Positions 9,970 to 21,484 of a stretch of DNA of 22,924 nt are shown here, in pieces. Positions within the stretch are counted from its first letter, which is position 1, and the number at the start of each line of letters is the position of its first letter. Below the pieces are notes generated by a model. That model was not told the origin of the DNA and did not search any database. It saw only the letters and a list, made by a program, of their open reading frames with translations. This DNA is from Sphaeroforma arctica JP610 (lineage: Eukaryota > Opisthokonta > Ichthyosporea > Ichthyophonida): the NCBI RefSeq assembly GCF_001186125.1, contig NW_014040127.1, positions 1-22,924 on the forward strand. Direction: 5' to 3'. The position numbers were made by a program, and so were the translations under genes.

Positions 9970-12109
9970 TTAACAAATATTTGACTGCTTAGTAGAAATT
10001 TTCTTCTCTGAGTCGCCTAACTCGAACTGTAGCTGGTTGGTGGAAGTCTTCTTCTCGGCGCTTCCTAATTCGAGCTGAATAGTTGTTTCTACAGGATCTG
10101 CTTCAGTACGGAAGTCTTTGGCCACAAACTGGTTCGACACCCACAAATAGATTGGGATCCCGCAGAGAGCGAATCCGGCACCCAAATAATAGAAATACTC
10201 TGTAGAAAAAAAGGGGAAATATGTCTAAATAAGTTGATGTGTACGGCTTGAATTCATGGTTTCGTGCAAAAATTCTCATTAATATCAGATATGAAAGTTA
10301 CAATTGTCCTGGAAATAAAATTATAGAGCGCACCACAAACTTACCGATATGCCCGTCGTTCAGGTTGTCCGGATACAAGCCTTGCATAGCCGTTGTGAAT
10401 GCCGATGTGAATGCACTTGACAATGAACCACCAATCAGAAGATTAAACGCCATGGCTACGGAGCGACCAGATTTGGGAGTCTGATCATAGCTGAAATAAT
10501 ACAGCTGAGGCAGCACCATGATCTCTCCCATACCGATGAGTGCAAAAGGAATAAATATTAAGAACGCTGAGATATCTGACATCTGCATCCCTTCTCCTGT
10601 GAGAGGATTTTTTGGCGAGCAATCCGATGTGTTCGCTAATACTGGCGCCGCTCGGCGCGCGTATTCCAATCCAGCCGCAATGAACATAGCTATGCTCGTG
10701 ATAATTAATCCGCTCACAAGCTTTTGATTGCGTGTCACAGGTGATCCCTTTCTTCTCTCTACAAATGGATATAAAAATTTCTCCCAGATGGGTGTACAAA
10801 TAATTATGGAGAAACAGTCGCCGATGTTGAAGAAAGAACCGTTGATTTGCGAAGATCCGACCATAAGATCCATTTGACAAGCTTGGGACATCATCACACC
10901 CATCATACAATTATACGAGATTTGAAATGATATGTTGCCGATCACGATAGTAGGAACCGTATCTAAAAATGCCTGTGCATCAACCCTGGAAAAGTATTGG
11001 CTTTTGTGATCTGGACACCCGTCCAAATGTGAGTTATTCAGATGACATGTAGTCAGTAGAAAAGTTGTCACGAACGCTGTAGCTAAAGCAATGTAGCCGA
11101 CGACCTTGCCTGTAGTACCGGGGATGAATGCTTGAGCAAGCGCTAACCCAAGAGTAACGAATAGTAAAACCCAACCAACTGCGGATCCCAAACCTTTGAG
11201 CGACCTTGTTTCTGCCCCGAATGCTCCGTTATATATGTAGTGAATTAAACCTCTCAGTGCGTCTCCTCCTGGCGGTTTCATGGTGTATCTGGTTGTGCCG
11301 GCAAAGAAAAATAGAACTGCGAAAACCATAATGCCTGCGGCTATACAATATGCAGCAAAGAATCCATATTCTTGAGGAATGGATGGTTCCTGACCGCTTG
11401 TTGCGAGTGTAACTAAGTAGCCGAAAGCTACGGCGGCGCCAATATTAATACACCAGTAAAAGTACGCGAAGAAGGACTCTTGTTCGCGGGCTTCGCCAGG
11501 TATATCGTACTGATCAGCACCGAAATTGTTGATATTCGGCTTAATCCCACCAGTTCCAATAGCAATAAGTGCAAGCGTTCCGAACAAATAGAGACCATCA
11601 TTCATGATTGTAGGGTAGGCTGCTACTGCGGTTACAAACGTACCGCACAGATATATGCTTGCAAAAAGAGCGATTGTCTTGTAGCGACCGAGAACGCTGT
11701 CTGCAATCCAACCACCGGCAAGAGGTGTTACGTAGCACAGCAGAGTAAACGCGCTGTTGATACTAGTCGACTGGAAATTAGAGTATCCTGTGTTTTCAAG
11801 GAAATTTCGTTGAGAGCCCGCAATGGTGTAGTACGTCAGGCGCTCACACATCTCAACCAACAATATGAACACACAAACCCGCCATAGTGTTTGTTTGTAC
11901 CAAGGAAGTGCTTCTTTCATCTCTTGCAGGTCGCATTCATCGATGATTTCAGATGTACCGTTGCCAGTATAAGCACTGGTGGTGGCAGCGACACTGATGT
12001 CTCCTTTGATCTTGGTCTGTACGCAGCTAGGAAGTACTTCCGAGCCGTACTCGTGGGTTGTACTAGACACCGACTTGCGTTTGTGCTCTGTATTATCCAA
12101 CTGCGTCAT
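9970..12109 (-). CDS. Proton-coupled oligopeptide transporter (POT/PTR2/SLC15)
   Basis: H+-coupled symporter for di-/tripeptides (some members take nitrate or histidine), with 12 membrane helices. Exon 1 12109-10345, intron 10344-10200 (GTAAGT...CTACAG, 145 nt), exon 2 10199-9970 with TAA at 9972-9970; 664 residues, the usual family length. A polar N-tail of about 70 residues precedes TM1. Seen: ExxER proton-coupling motif EMCER (86-90) with following YY; PTR2 signature 1, GGWIADSVLGRYKT (132 on); GTGGIKPN with the TM4 Lys (190); signature 2, FYWCINIG (217-224); and EIMVLPQLYYFSYDQTPKSGRS (Glu 529). A 90-residue loop, 270-360, carries extra helices. The last helix is split by the intron. The C-tail holds two similar 15-residue units, QLELGSAEKKTSTN and QFELGDSEKKISTK, which look duplicated. 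All diagnostic residues are intact; substrate cannot be told from sequence. Plant NRT1-type specificity is an alternative. Confidence 0.93.
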
Positions 12110-12163
12110 GGTGTCTGACTTAAAATGAAATTATTGTAGTGTTGTATTTGAAACTGAAAACAC

Positions 12164-12176
12164 AGCTATATATACA
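12164..12176 (-). promoter_or_regulatory. Possible TATA element of the transporter gene
   Basis: On the minus strand TTTGTATATATAGCTG lies about 55-65 bp before the transporter ATG at 12109. A TATATATA run there fits a TATA box, but such runs are common in this AT-rich window, so the assignment rests only on position. Confidence 0.3.
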
Positions 12177-12238
12177 AAGCCAACAGAGCATCGTAGCTCT
12201 ATACACGAGGAATGCCGAAGTCATTTTACACTCGGACA

Positions 12239-12256
12239 GGGGAGGGTGGGGGAGGG
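12239..12256 (+). promoter_or_regulatory. G-quadruplex-forming motif upstream of the transporter gene
   Basis: Four G runs (4, 3, 5 and 3) are separated by single bases: GGGGAGGGTGGGGGAGGG. One-base loops make this a very stable G4 pattern. It lies about 130 bp upstream of the transporter start, on the strand opposite the coding strand, in otherwise AT-rich DNA. Regulatory role is inferred from position. Confidence 0.6.
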
Positions 12257-14525
12257 TTTTTAGTTCACGAGTGGCATGATGGCGTAAAAGGTCACTTTAT
12301 ATCAACTTAAATTCTCATTTAAAGTTTTACTAAACGGGATACCCTGCTGGCATCCCACATGAATATTTGCGTTCAGGGGGCAAGGTCATTGGCCATGAAG
12401 CGAGGTTACCACTGTATCAAGCTGGCCTCTGCTGGTAAACGACGGTATTTACATCGACACAAATAGAAAATTATATTTATCTGGCTTTTTGAAATTGGTT
12501 TTGTTTTTTGGTTCTTTTTAAAAACAAAGCACCAAAAAAACAAAAAAGACGGACAAACAAATCAGAATGTATTTAAAAAAAATGAATTGTAAAAAAACCC
12601 TCAGGAGTCCTGGAAAGCGACTATTTTTTTAACAAAACAATTCAATGTCAAAGTATTTTAATTTATTCATGTGTAAAGAAATGTTTTTTTCTTCTTTTTT
12701 TATAAAAACAAGATATAACTCTTATCCGTTATCGTCTATTTATATATTTTTTAATAAAATAAACAATATTCAAATATGAAATGACTGGGGGCTAATGGCC
12801 AAGGGGAATTGGGATCTGGGGACTGGGCCCTGGCCCCTGGCCCTGGGGATACATATTTTTGAAACAAATATTTACATGTGGAAGTTATTTAGGATAAATC
12901 TGGATACATTACAAACACATAAATATGAACATACATAGCCTTCTGGAAAATTTATCTCACTGGATACGAACGCATAGCCTTATTAAAAAAAAAATCAGTA
13001 TTTCAGACGGCTATTTACAATTTTACATATGATGAGACTCAGACAGCGCGAGTGAAGACACTGTGAAACAGACAAGAGTCTATGACAAGCACAGCTGTAA
13101 AAATTAAAAAAAATTAGTAAACACAGATACACTGTGACAAACGTCAGTTTCAATTATTTTAAAACATTTTACTCATACTGAATCAGGAGTCTCCGTTGGT
13201 CCTAATATAGTAAATATAGTGATATAATAGTTATTACTATTATGTATATACTCTACTCTCTTTCTCTAGACTCGAGGGTACCTGAGGGCCAAGAGTCAGT
13301 CGGATCTACCTCGGAGCAGATAACAATATTTATTTACTTTTTACCTTTTTTTGAACAACTCGCGGATTTTTTAATCGACTCCGATTATTTATTGGTTGAA
13401 TAAAGTACAATTTTAACCTTAGGAGTTGTGCGTGAGTTGTGTTGTCACTGTTGAGTATATATAAATACTTATTTAGTTGTGACTCGTCACTTGTGACTTG
13501 TATGTTGTGAAGTTGTGCGTGTGATACTGAGTTTTCTAATTTATCATATAATTATTTAGTCTGTACATACATACTGTCTGACAACTCTTCTTGTTGACAC
13601 ACACACAAACACTAAATAAAAAAAGAAGAGAGAGAAGGGTGACAGGCGACAGCTGCCTCTTGATGGTTGCACCGCTGCAGAGCAGTGCAGGACTGCAGGC
13701 TGTTGCCTTCTCTCCTTCAGCCGTTCGGCTTTCGCCCTTCTGACCTTCTCAGTTCTCACTCACCGAATCTCTCTTGTGTGTGTGTGATTTATTAAATTAT
13801 AGCCAGTGTCACTCACTCATCAGACTCGAGAGTGTATTGCCAGTCTGACTGTGAGTGTGCCACTGTGTTAGTGAACTGTGGAGTGTGGAGTGGGGAGTGT
13901 GGTGAGTGGTGACTGGGGTAAGTGTTCAACTGTTTTTAGGGTTTATCGCTCGGGAGTCGGGAGTCTCTCCCGGGTAGCTCATATTTAAAAATAGATATGA
14001 CTCTGGCAGACACCCTGAAAATATTTATAGTTCTCTATCTGGTCCCAGAGGCTCATCGGAGTCTCAACTCTAACCCTCTTGTAGAAATATTGATAAATAA
14101 TTAATGGTTCTCTGGACAAAAGGCAAATCAGACAAATGACAATTTTCCCTTGTACAAACAGTTATTTATTTTTTAAATACACAGAGATCTTGCTGTTTGC
14201 CGAATTTGCTTTCGACTATGTATGTGGACATTTCCAGAGGGCCGTGATTACCAATTTGCATAGCATTCTAAAAAAAACAGTATCTGACTGTGTATGTATG
14301 CATAATAAATATTTCCGTCATGTGCCGATAAATAGCTGGGTTGGTAATCGATAAACGACATGTAGGACAGGTCGTTTTGTTCTATTTGGTTGCACCGATT
14401 ATGCAGCTGTCAGCGGACTTGACTACACTAGGTGGCGACTGACAGTCGTCACGAGATGTATGATGATGAGAAAGTGAGAGAGAGGCTCTCTATTCAGTGT
14501 CTATAGTGTAGTCTGAGCGAGCGAG

Positions 14526-14552
14526 AGTGAGTGAGTGAGTGAGTGAGTGAGA
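14526..14552. repeat. (GTGA)n simple repeat
   Basis: Uninterrupted GTGA/GAGT tetranucleotides, about six copies, between gagagag-rich flanks. Simple sequence with no associated gene. Confidence 0.85.
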
Positions 14553-14804
14553 GGAGTCAATTATTTAGACATTTTCTCTTTAGCTATTGTAGACTCTCCC
14601 TCTCAACAATTTTAATTATTTAAAAGAACGTCGCGACATCTTGCGTATCGTTCAAAGACTGTGACGTTTTTCGTTTACCCCCCAGAGAGTTGTAAGAGGT
14701 CATGTAGGCTGTATTTTCTTATTATGCCTGTAGCCGGTAGCCTGAGGGCTGAAGCTGAGAGTCTGATTGCTGGATTTTCTCTTTACATATATCTACATAC
14801 TATA

Positions 14805-14830
14805 TAGTAGAGAGTAGGGGCTCTCTACTA
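14805..14830. repeat. Perfect 10-bp inverted repeat (hairpin)
   Basis: TAGTAGAGAG at 14805-14814 and its exact complement CTCTCTACTA at 14821-14830 enclose a six-base loop. Partial further copies of TAGTAGAG follow at about 14841. No T-run follows, so it is not an obvious terminator; function unknown. Confidence 0.75.
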
Positions 14831-14989
14831 TTTGTAGTTATTAGTAGAGGCTAGAGAGAGAGAGAGAGAAAGTCTGGTGGACCGGGGGATCTAGACTTTG
14901 GAGGTCTGGACTTTGAACTTCATCCAGATCGCTTGCTGTTAAAACCAATTTAGCAGTGCTCGCAGGCCAAATTCGGAACATAAGTATTA

Positions 14990-14997
14990 TCATATAC

Positions 14998-15053
<56 letters not shown>

Positions 15054-15190
15054 GTATATTATATATATACATATAATATATATGTATATGTATATATATA
15101 TATAATATATATATACTATATATATATGTATGTATGCATGCATGTATGTATGTATGTATGTATGTCTGTATGTATATATATATGTATGTA
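14990..15190. repeat. (TA)n/(TATG)n microsatellite
   Basis: TA runs interrupted by TATG and ATAATAT words, passing into pure (TATG)n around 15126-15170. It ends about 150 bp beyond the RRP9 stop. Minus-strand open frames through it encode only YIYI/IHTYIH strings and are not genes. Confidence 0.9.
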
Positions 15191-15336
15191 TTATTTCCTT
15201 TAGAAAATCGCTTTGCACAGCTGTTCAGCTGAGCTGGGCGCCACACGAAGTGTAACCGAGCAAATGCTACGAACTTGTAAGTTTATGTCCGCATCCAAAT
15301 TTATATTGACCATTAAATTGTATACCTCTATTGCAT

Positions 15337-15342
15337 TTTATT
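15337..15342 (-). terminator. Candidate poly(A) signal overlapping the RRP9 stop
   Basis: On the coding strand the 3' end reads TCATAATAAAATG, so AATAAA starts inside the first TAA stop and is joined to a second in-frame TAA. That would give a 3' UTR of only some 15-30 nt. The hexamer is seen; use as a signal is inferred. Confidence 0.5.
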
Positions 15343-18300
15343 ATGAGCATTGCGCTACTACTTCTGTTGCTTCGCTGTCACTTGTAGATTCGTCTTGTGC
15401 AAGAAAATCGATGACTACTGCTCCATTCCTGGCCTTCTTGTTTCGCTCCCATCGTCCTAATCTGTGTTCTTGCCCTATTCCCGCTACTAAGTATCGCCCG
15501 GATTTTGAAAATGTCAACGAATTGATGTATCCCTCCTGAGTAGAAAAGCAATACAAAACGGGTTACCACCACAGTCACGCCTATACAGCGGCACTGTTCG
15601 ATTACGAATCAGCCACTTCAAATTTGGGATCAGATTCGTACGAGCTTGCGCAATTATTGAGAATGCGAAACACACCATGATATAATAATCGTGTATAACA
15701 CTACGAATATGTTGTAAATTTGTTGGTGTCCGTGAAAACGCACAAGACATCATAACTCAACATACCACAGCAATCTCGTTGATGCATGTCAGGCTCTTAT
15801 CTTCGTTCAAACGCCATAGCTTCACAAAGCCCGTGTTCGATCCCGATGCGATAAGATCCGTAAACGGCATACACGCGAGCGCGGTAACCCAAGGTAGACT
15901 TAATATGGTACCTTGGCTTGTGCTAGTGATCCCGTCATTGTGCGGTTTCCTCGAGGTGTCATTCACAGGTGATGTGCCGTTCTTTTTGGGTTGTGCTTGT
16001 GCATTGCTGGCTTCATCTTCCGAGTCTGAGTCTGTTTGCTCTCCCTAAAAAAAACAATGATGTGATGTGCCATATGGATAAGAAAAACAAACAAACAGAA
16101 TTCGGGGTTTTGCTTGTGCCAGAACGTGCATCCTGCGACTGGCCAGGTGTTTCCCAATGTTTTAGATACATGACATCATGAGTCACATGAAGTAACTGGA
16201 TAACTACAATGCGTCATGTGTTGCGCCTGATCATCTCCTGTCGCAACACAACTTGAAAGTCATTCAATCAAATAAAAGAAAAGGTGAATTACGAGTCGCG
16301 GGCCACCCCACTTATGAGAGTATCAAGTATCAAACTTATAAGATTTATGCACATAATAGAGTTCCGTATATTCTCACCATAGTCCAAATAGGGCGTTATC
16401 GGCTACCAGACAACTTTTTATTTGACCAAAACAATATGGAATGTATACATTTCGCATCTAGAAGACCACAAAAGTGTTCGTTGCAGCTCAATGTATAATC
16501 TATGAATGAACACATCAGCTCCTACGACAAAATCGCTATGCATCATTAGATAGAGTACGTCCAATATACATACCAAGACCACACATGTAAGATCGGACTC
16601 CCCACGAAGATTGACAATATATCAAGTCTTGGATGCTACAAGTTGTCACAATATGGAAAAACATGTGATGATATCCTCTGCTTCTTGATTATCTTCAGAT
16701 GTGGAAGCGTCCCAGAATAGTGAAGCAGAGTGGTTGAGGCTAACTTCATATCAGATAGTACACACAATTCTCAAGCCAAAGACCTACCTCAGGTATGTTC
16801 ATGCCCATGGCATGTGCCTGTAAGACAGCGCTCGTGGGCTTCTTCTTGAAAACACTCCAGACATTAATGGTACCATCCTCACCCCCCGTGCACCAAATGT
16901 TCTCGTTCACCATGCATATCGATTCTGTGTTGCCGCGGTGACCATTGAACACCAGTTGCGACTCTTCAACAATCTTCCATAAACGGCATGTTCGATCGCG
17001 TCCCCCTACGCTTACGCATCTATATTTAGGGATATATTAGTGCATGAATAAAGATGCTACGCGCTTGATCAGAAATTCTGTGTGGCTGCACAATTAATGT
17101 CGCTAAAACAATACAGCTGATATCACAAAGATGTGTGGTACTCTATCCAATTTTTCGTTGCACCTTAAACGTGATACATCGAGTTTAAGGCAGCATGTAC
17201 AATGGGAAAGACTTGTCACCAAATGGGAAGTATGTGTCAATATGTATAGCTGCCCAATACTGAGAGAACACATACGCATACATAAATATATATATATATA
17301 CATATAATATATATTCTATATACTTAGTTTGACGGCATACCTCTCCCGTGTTAAGCTATCAATGGCAGTAAGCCCATCCTGATGTCCAAACAGGGTCTCA
17401 ATGTAAGCCATCTCATCCAGGTCCCAAATCTGTGAGAAACAGTATGCTTCCATGAGCTATCGTTGTACTTGAACAGTATGTGTAGTCAACTATTCAACAA
17501 CTGGGCAATACGGGATCATCACTTACGTATCACAAGTAGCCGTCCGACATACATCCCAAATAACCTCTGCACATTACAGTACATCTGCCGCATTTCAGGG
17601 AGCGCCAATAAGTACAATACATTCAATATCCCCTTGCATGAATACAATGTAGATAGAATGATTCACCATATCAAAAAACAAATACATGTTGATAAAATCA
17701 CAGTAGATATACAACAGACAAAGAGGCGCATAGATCGCCACGGACAGTCCCGCATGGTATGGCGCCTAACTTAGAAACAAATAACGATAGAAGCATCGAA
17801 AAATGAAATACGAGTAGTACAAACACAACGGAAGGTCAAGATGTGCTGGCCAATACGGACAGTCCCAACGATTTCTACAACGCTTATAAAATCTATCTAC
17901 CTGAATAAAAGTGTTTACATATCCTTCTCCCGGTAAAATTTAAGGTATATATACAGGGCTGAATAAGCAACAGTCTACATCATTTCAGCAAAACTCCTAC
18001 CTTTAACGTTCTATCGAGCGAACCACTGTACAGTGTGTGCGTATTCCGTCTGAAGACCAGTGACGTGATAGCATCTCTGTGTCCCGATAGGGATTTGATG
18101 TGTGCGAGTGTGTCGGCGTTCCAGATTTCCACTGTTTCTTCACCACCCGCTGTAGCCTGAGAAGTGTGGGCACAATATGAGAGAGAATTCTTAGCGGTGT
18201 ATGACACAGATGTGCACACACTAAGGTCTAATTCTGTACCTTACGACGTTGGTGTTACATGAAGTTTAGCATGTACCCGGTAATGGATAGGTTAGCATCG

Positions 18301-19979
18301 GGTGACTATAGTGTACGATGCAAGTCCTCTACGGTCTGGTAATCTGTGCAGAATCAATTCCATTGTCAGCACCAACATATATTTCATTTTTTTTCACTTA
18401 TCGCTAAAAATAATAGCGAGCATCCCCAATGCGTGCATATCAGCAATCACTACTTATCATTCACTAGGCAAACATGCATTCTCGTACTAATCTATAGATA
18501 ACTTGACAACAATATGGTTTTCCGTGCAGTCGACGTACCAGGTATTTGCCATCGGCAGTAACCGCCACAGCCATTATGGGAGTCCTATGCCCTAGCACTG
18601 AATCCGGCGCGTCATTACTGACGCCCTTAATAGTACCTAATCGCTTACCGTCCTCCACTCTCCATTTAATTATATTGCAATCCTTCGACACGGTATATAA
18701 GTACTTTTCGTCTCCTGACATGGCAACACAAGTCACACTCAGGTTGTGTCCTCGGACGCGTTTTATGAGCGATTGTGTGATGGTGTGTGTGCGCGTGTCG
18801 GCTATCACGGCATCCTTGAGGTTTGCTTTGTCGCTGTGCTCTTTTCTGAGCTTGTTGCCGACCACATCCGTATCTGAATCATCTGATGATAAGAAAAAAC
18901 GGGTGAACAAAAACAGGTTAAAAGTGGCTCATAGATATACTATCGGTCTACAATTTGGGATCGTCAATAACCACGCTCATCACCTTGAAGACACGGCAGT
19001 GATAGAATTTACTGCTTCATTGCCCATCACGCGGTATAGACCAGAAGTAAGAACAGCCAATCTACGAATATAGTACAAATATGAACAGTAAAGAGTTATA
19101 TTATATATCACAGCCATGTGCAATCGATTTCGACGAAGAGCGCCTAACATAGTTACCGATATCCGACAATAAAGACTCCCACCAGTTCCATCAAATATAT
19201 ATCGGGAGAACATAAAATATACACAGACACACTCGCAGACACACTTTATATATATATATATATATATATAAATATATATATAATGTGTGTGGTTATATTT
19301 TTGTGTATACATACTGATTCATGTATACATGCATATATTCGTAAATAAGGACATATATTTATATGTATACGTATAAACATACATAAATACGTATATATAT
19401 ATTTATATATATATTTGTATACATAAATATGTATATGAATATATATACATATATATGTTTATATATATATATATATATTTATCATATATATATATATTAA
19501 AATACTACGGGTATGTGGAGGTGTGGGTCAGTGGGTGTGTCTATATTTGTATCAGTATATATATATAAATATAAATATAAATATATGTATAAATCTATAT
19601 TTATATACATATGTATATATATGGATATATGTAAATTGGTGTACGTATATATATATACATATAAATGCGTGCACGTATATATATATGGACTCTATATATA
19701 CGTCTGTAATTGTGTGTGTATGTGTGAACTCATATGCGTTTGTGTGTGTATGCATATGTGCGTGTTTGCACGTATGTGTGCGTATAACTCTGTGTATGTG
19801 TATGTATTCAGGTATACCATCGTATACATATATAAATTGATGTCTTTGTGCCTATTTGTGTGCATATGTGAGTGTGCGTGTGCGTATATATAAGTGCGTG
19901 GATGTGTGTCCGTATGCGTGTGTAACATAAATAAGTATTTACAAACACAAACACACACACATATATATATATATATATA

Positions 19980-20060
<81 letters not shown>

Positions 20061-20613
20061 ATATAATGGATATATATATAGATTAGGAATTTATATATAT
20101 ATATTTATATATAGATAATTAATATATATATATATATATATTTATATATATGCGTGGGCACTCACGTGTGTGATATGCATATGCGCATGCATGCAGATTG
20201 ACATACACAAACACCCAACTGCCAAAGTGTGAATTAAGTATATACATATAGACATCTCGCGTGCTACCTTCACTTCCGTCCCGTTCGGCGTCCTCCATTT
20301 GCTTCAGCTCTAATAAATACTCCTTGGCTAATCGTACACGTTTCTCAGCCGCGCTTTCTTTATCCTCCTTCTCTTGCTCGTCATCGCTGAGTGTATTGCT
20401 GCCAAACCCCTGATCAGCGTTTAGATTGTCTTCTACATCGGATATAATGATATCATCGTCATCGTTGTGCTTGCGCTTATTATTGCTATTTATATTTGTA
20501 TTTGCACTTGTATTTGCACTGGACTGTGTGCTCACTTTGAACCCTTTATTTTTTCCACCCCCTTTTTCCCGGGGTTTACTGGAGTTATCGATCTGAAAAA
20601 ACGGATCATTCAT
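15341..20613 (-). CDS. RRP9: U3 snoRNP protein RRP9 (U3-55K), WD40 repeats, seven exons
   Basis: Nucleolar WD40 protein that binds the box B/C region of U3 snoRNA and acts in early 18S pre-rRNA processing in the SSU processome. Exons: 20613-20268, 18882-18539, 18156-18001, 17429-17341, 17019-16788, 16044-15766, 15535-15341; all phases agree, giving 546 residues (human about 475). The first exon encodes a low-complexity acidic/basic tail (KRKHNDDDDIIISD) then the conserved EKRVRLAKEYLLELKQ helix. WD repeats follow: VRGHNLSVTC...KDCNIIKW, LGHRTPIMAV, TAGGEETVEIW, LSGHRDAITSLVFRR, LFGHQDGLTAID, GGRDRTCRLWKI, FNGHRGNTESI...GGEDGTINVW, WVTALAC...VKLWRL, and the hallmark YINSLTFSKSGRYLVAGIGQ followed by EHRLGRW. 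An extra acidic, Ser/Asn-rich loop sits at the start of the exon 16044-15766, which helps explain the greater length. Introns are 230-743 nt except the first (1385 nt), which is filled with microsatellite. Identification is very secure. Confidence 0.95.
17284..17327. repeat. Short (TA)n run in an RRP9 intron
   Basis: AT-dinucleotide stretch directly preceding (on the plus strand) the RRP9 exon 17341-17429, thus just inside the 5' part of the intron 17340-17020 on the coding strand. Confidence 0.8.
19236..20155. repeat. Long (TA)n/(TG)n microsatellite tract in RRP9 intron 1
   Basis: About 0.9 kb of nearly continuous alternating purine-pyrimidine sequence: (TA)n blocks with TATG, TATAC and ATAAAT variants, a TG/CG-rich centre at about 19700-19950, then long pure (TA)n at about 19960-20070 and 20110-20150. 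It occupies most of the 1385-nt first intron and stops about 110 bp short of the donor at 20267. Several overlapping frames on both strands are open but code only for YIYI/CVCV strings. Confidence 0.9.
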
Positions 20614-21484
20614 ATTGATTGTTATTTGATGTATTTAGAATCGAATGTCAAACGTTGGCGTATGTCTGCTTGTTCGATTTGGTTTGGTATTGTATCTTAC
20701 GTGGTTATAAGCCGAGTGTACTGTATTGTGTATGTCAGAATGCACACTATACGATAGACTTATATCGCCTCTGGAATGAAAAACAGTTGATATTATAGCT
20801 ATAGTTTGAGTGCAAATTGTGGTTCATCTAATAGAACATCCTACCAGTGATCTGATAAGAGTGTATTTGCTGCAATATGTACCATACACGTGCCCGATTC
20901 TTTTGATGTCTCTAAAATGTCGCAAATAAACTTTCTCTCCCATGATCATCAATGAGAGCTAGAATTTAAAACAAAAACTTGATTCCGAAACTCGTCGCAA
21001 ATATGAAAGCTGTGGGTTTGGCAAAAAAAAAAGCGCCAAAACTGCAAAATGCTCCTCTAAATATACTCTCAAATCTCCAAAATAAATACTTATGAAATCA
21101 GAATAAAAAACAAGAGACGACTTTTAAGACCATGGCGCTATACTCGATTCTTTCAATAGTATGTGTGTAAACTTAACTTGAACTTGCGTGTATTGTGTTT
21201 GCTTACTGGTAACTTTAACTTGTGTGTATTGTATTTGCATGTTAGTTACCTTAAGGTTATTCGAGCAGTCGCGACGCACATACATTTACAATACATGCTA
21301 AAGAAATACTACACGCTGGCAGACGTGTACTTGATTTCTCTGAATTTTTGCTAGTGGGTCAATCTAACATAAACCTATCAAAAAAGCAATAGAATATACA
21401 CTTATCGAATACATATACCCCAATTAGCTACTACACAGTTGAATAAAACATCAGTTTCTGTTGTCTCTACGAAACACATACATC
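20614..21484. other. Divergent intergenic region, possible bidirectional promoter
   Basis: 871 bp between the start codons of RRP9 (minus) and the unrecognised plus-strand gene. It contains AT-rich unique sequence, an A9 run near 21026, and a 22-bp direct repeat AACTTGNGTGTATTGTNTTTGC at 21181 and 21217 (period 36). No TATA box stands out and no gene is seen in it; a short plus-strand frame at 21163-21354 has no coding features. Confidence 0.55.

Larger units (their letters stand above)
12110..15340. other. 3.2-kb gene-free intergenic region
   Basis: It lies between the transporter start and the RRP9 stop. 12430-12780 is very A/T-rich with many A/T homopolymers, and 12782-12850 is a small GC-rich islet of CCCTGG/CCTGGCC words. 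13250-14000 is mixed sequence rich in GTGAGT and GAGTGTGG words, with a short hairpin at 13958-13972. 14526-14552 is a (GTGA)n run. 14805-14830 is a perfect hairpin and 14990-15190 a (TA)n/(TATG)n microsatellite. Open frames here are short and low-complexity or basic, with no recognisable domain. I see no tRNA, rRNA or transposon ends. An unspliced non-coding RNA or exons too short to recognise cannot be excluded. Confidence 0.6.

Noticed and set aside
13556-13759. 67-codon minus-strand basic frame
   Set aside because: No homology recognised, no splice or start context, and Arg/Gln-rich composition as expected from CTT/CTG-rich DNA.
14841-15246. Minus-strand frames encoding [12 protein letters not shown] strings
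   Set aside because: Microsatellite translation in two frames at once; not a gene.
12110-15340. Transposon or virus-like element in the gene-free region
   Set aside because: No terminal repeats, transposase, reverse transcriptase or capsid-like coding seen; only simple repeats and short hairpins.
18546-19073. 175-codon plus-strand frame
   Set aside because: Antisense shadow of the RRP9 exon 18539-18882, whose minus-strand product is clearly a WD40 segment.
19513-19985. Open frames on both strands
   Set aside because: They lie in the repeat tract of RRP9 intron 1; composition is that of TA/TG repeats.
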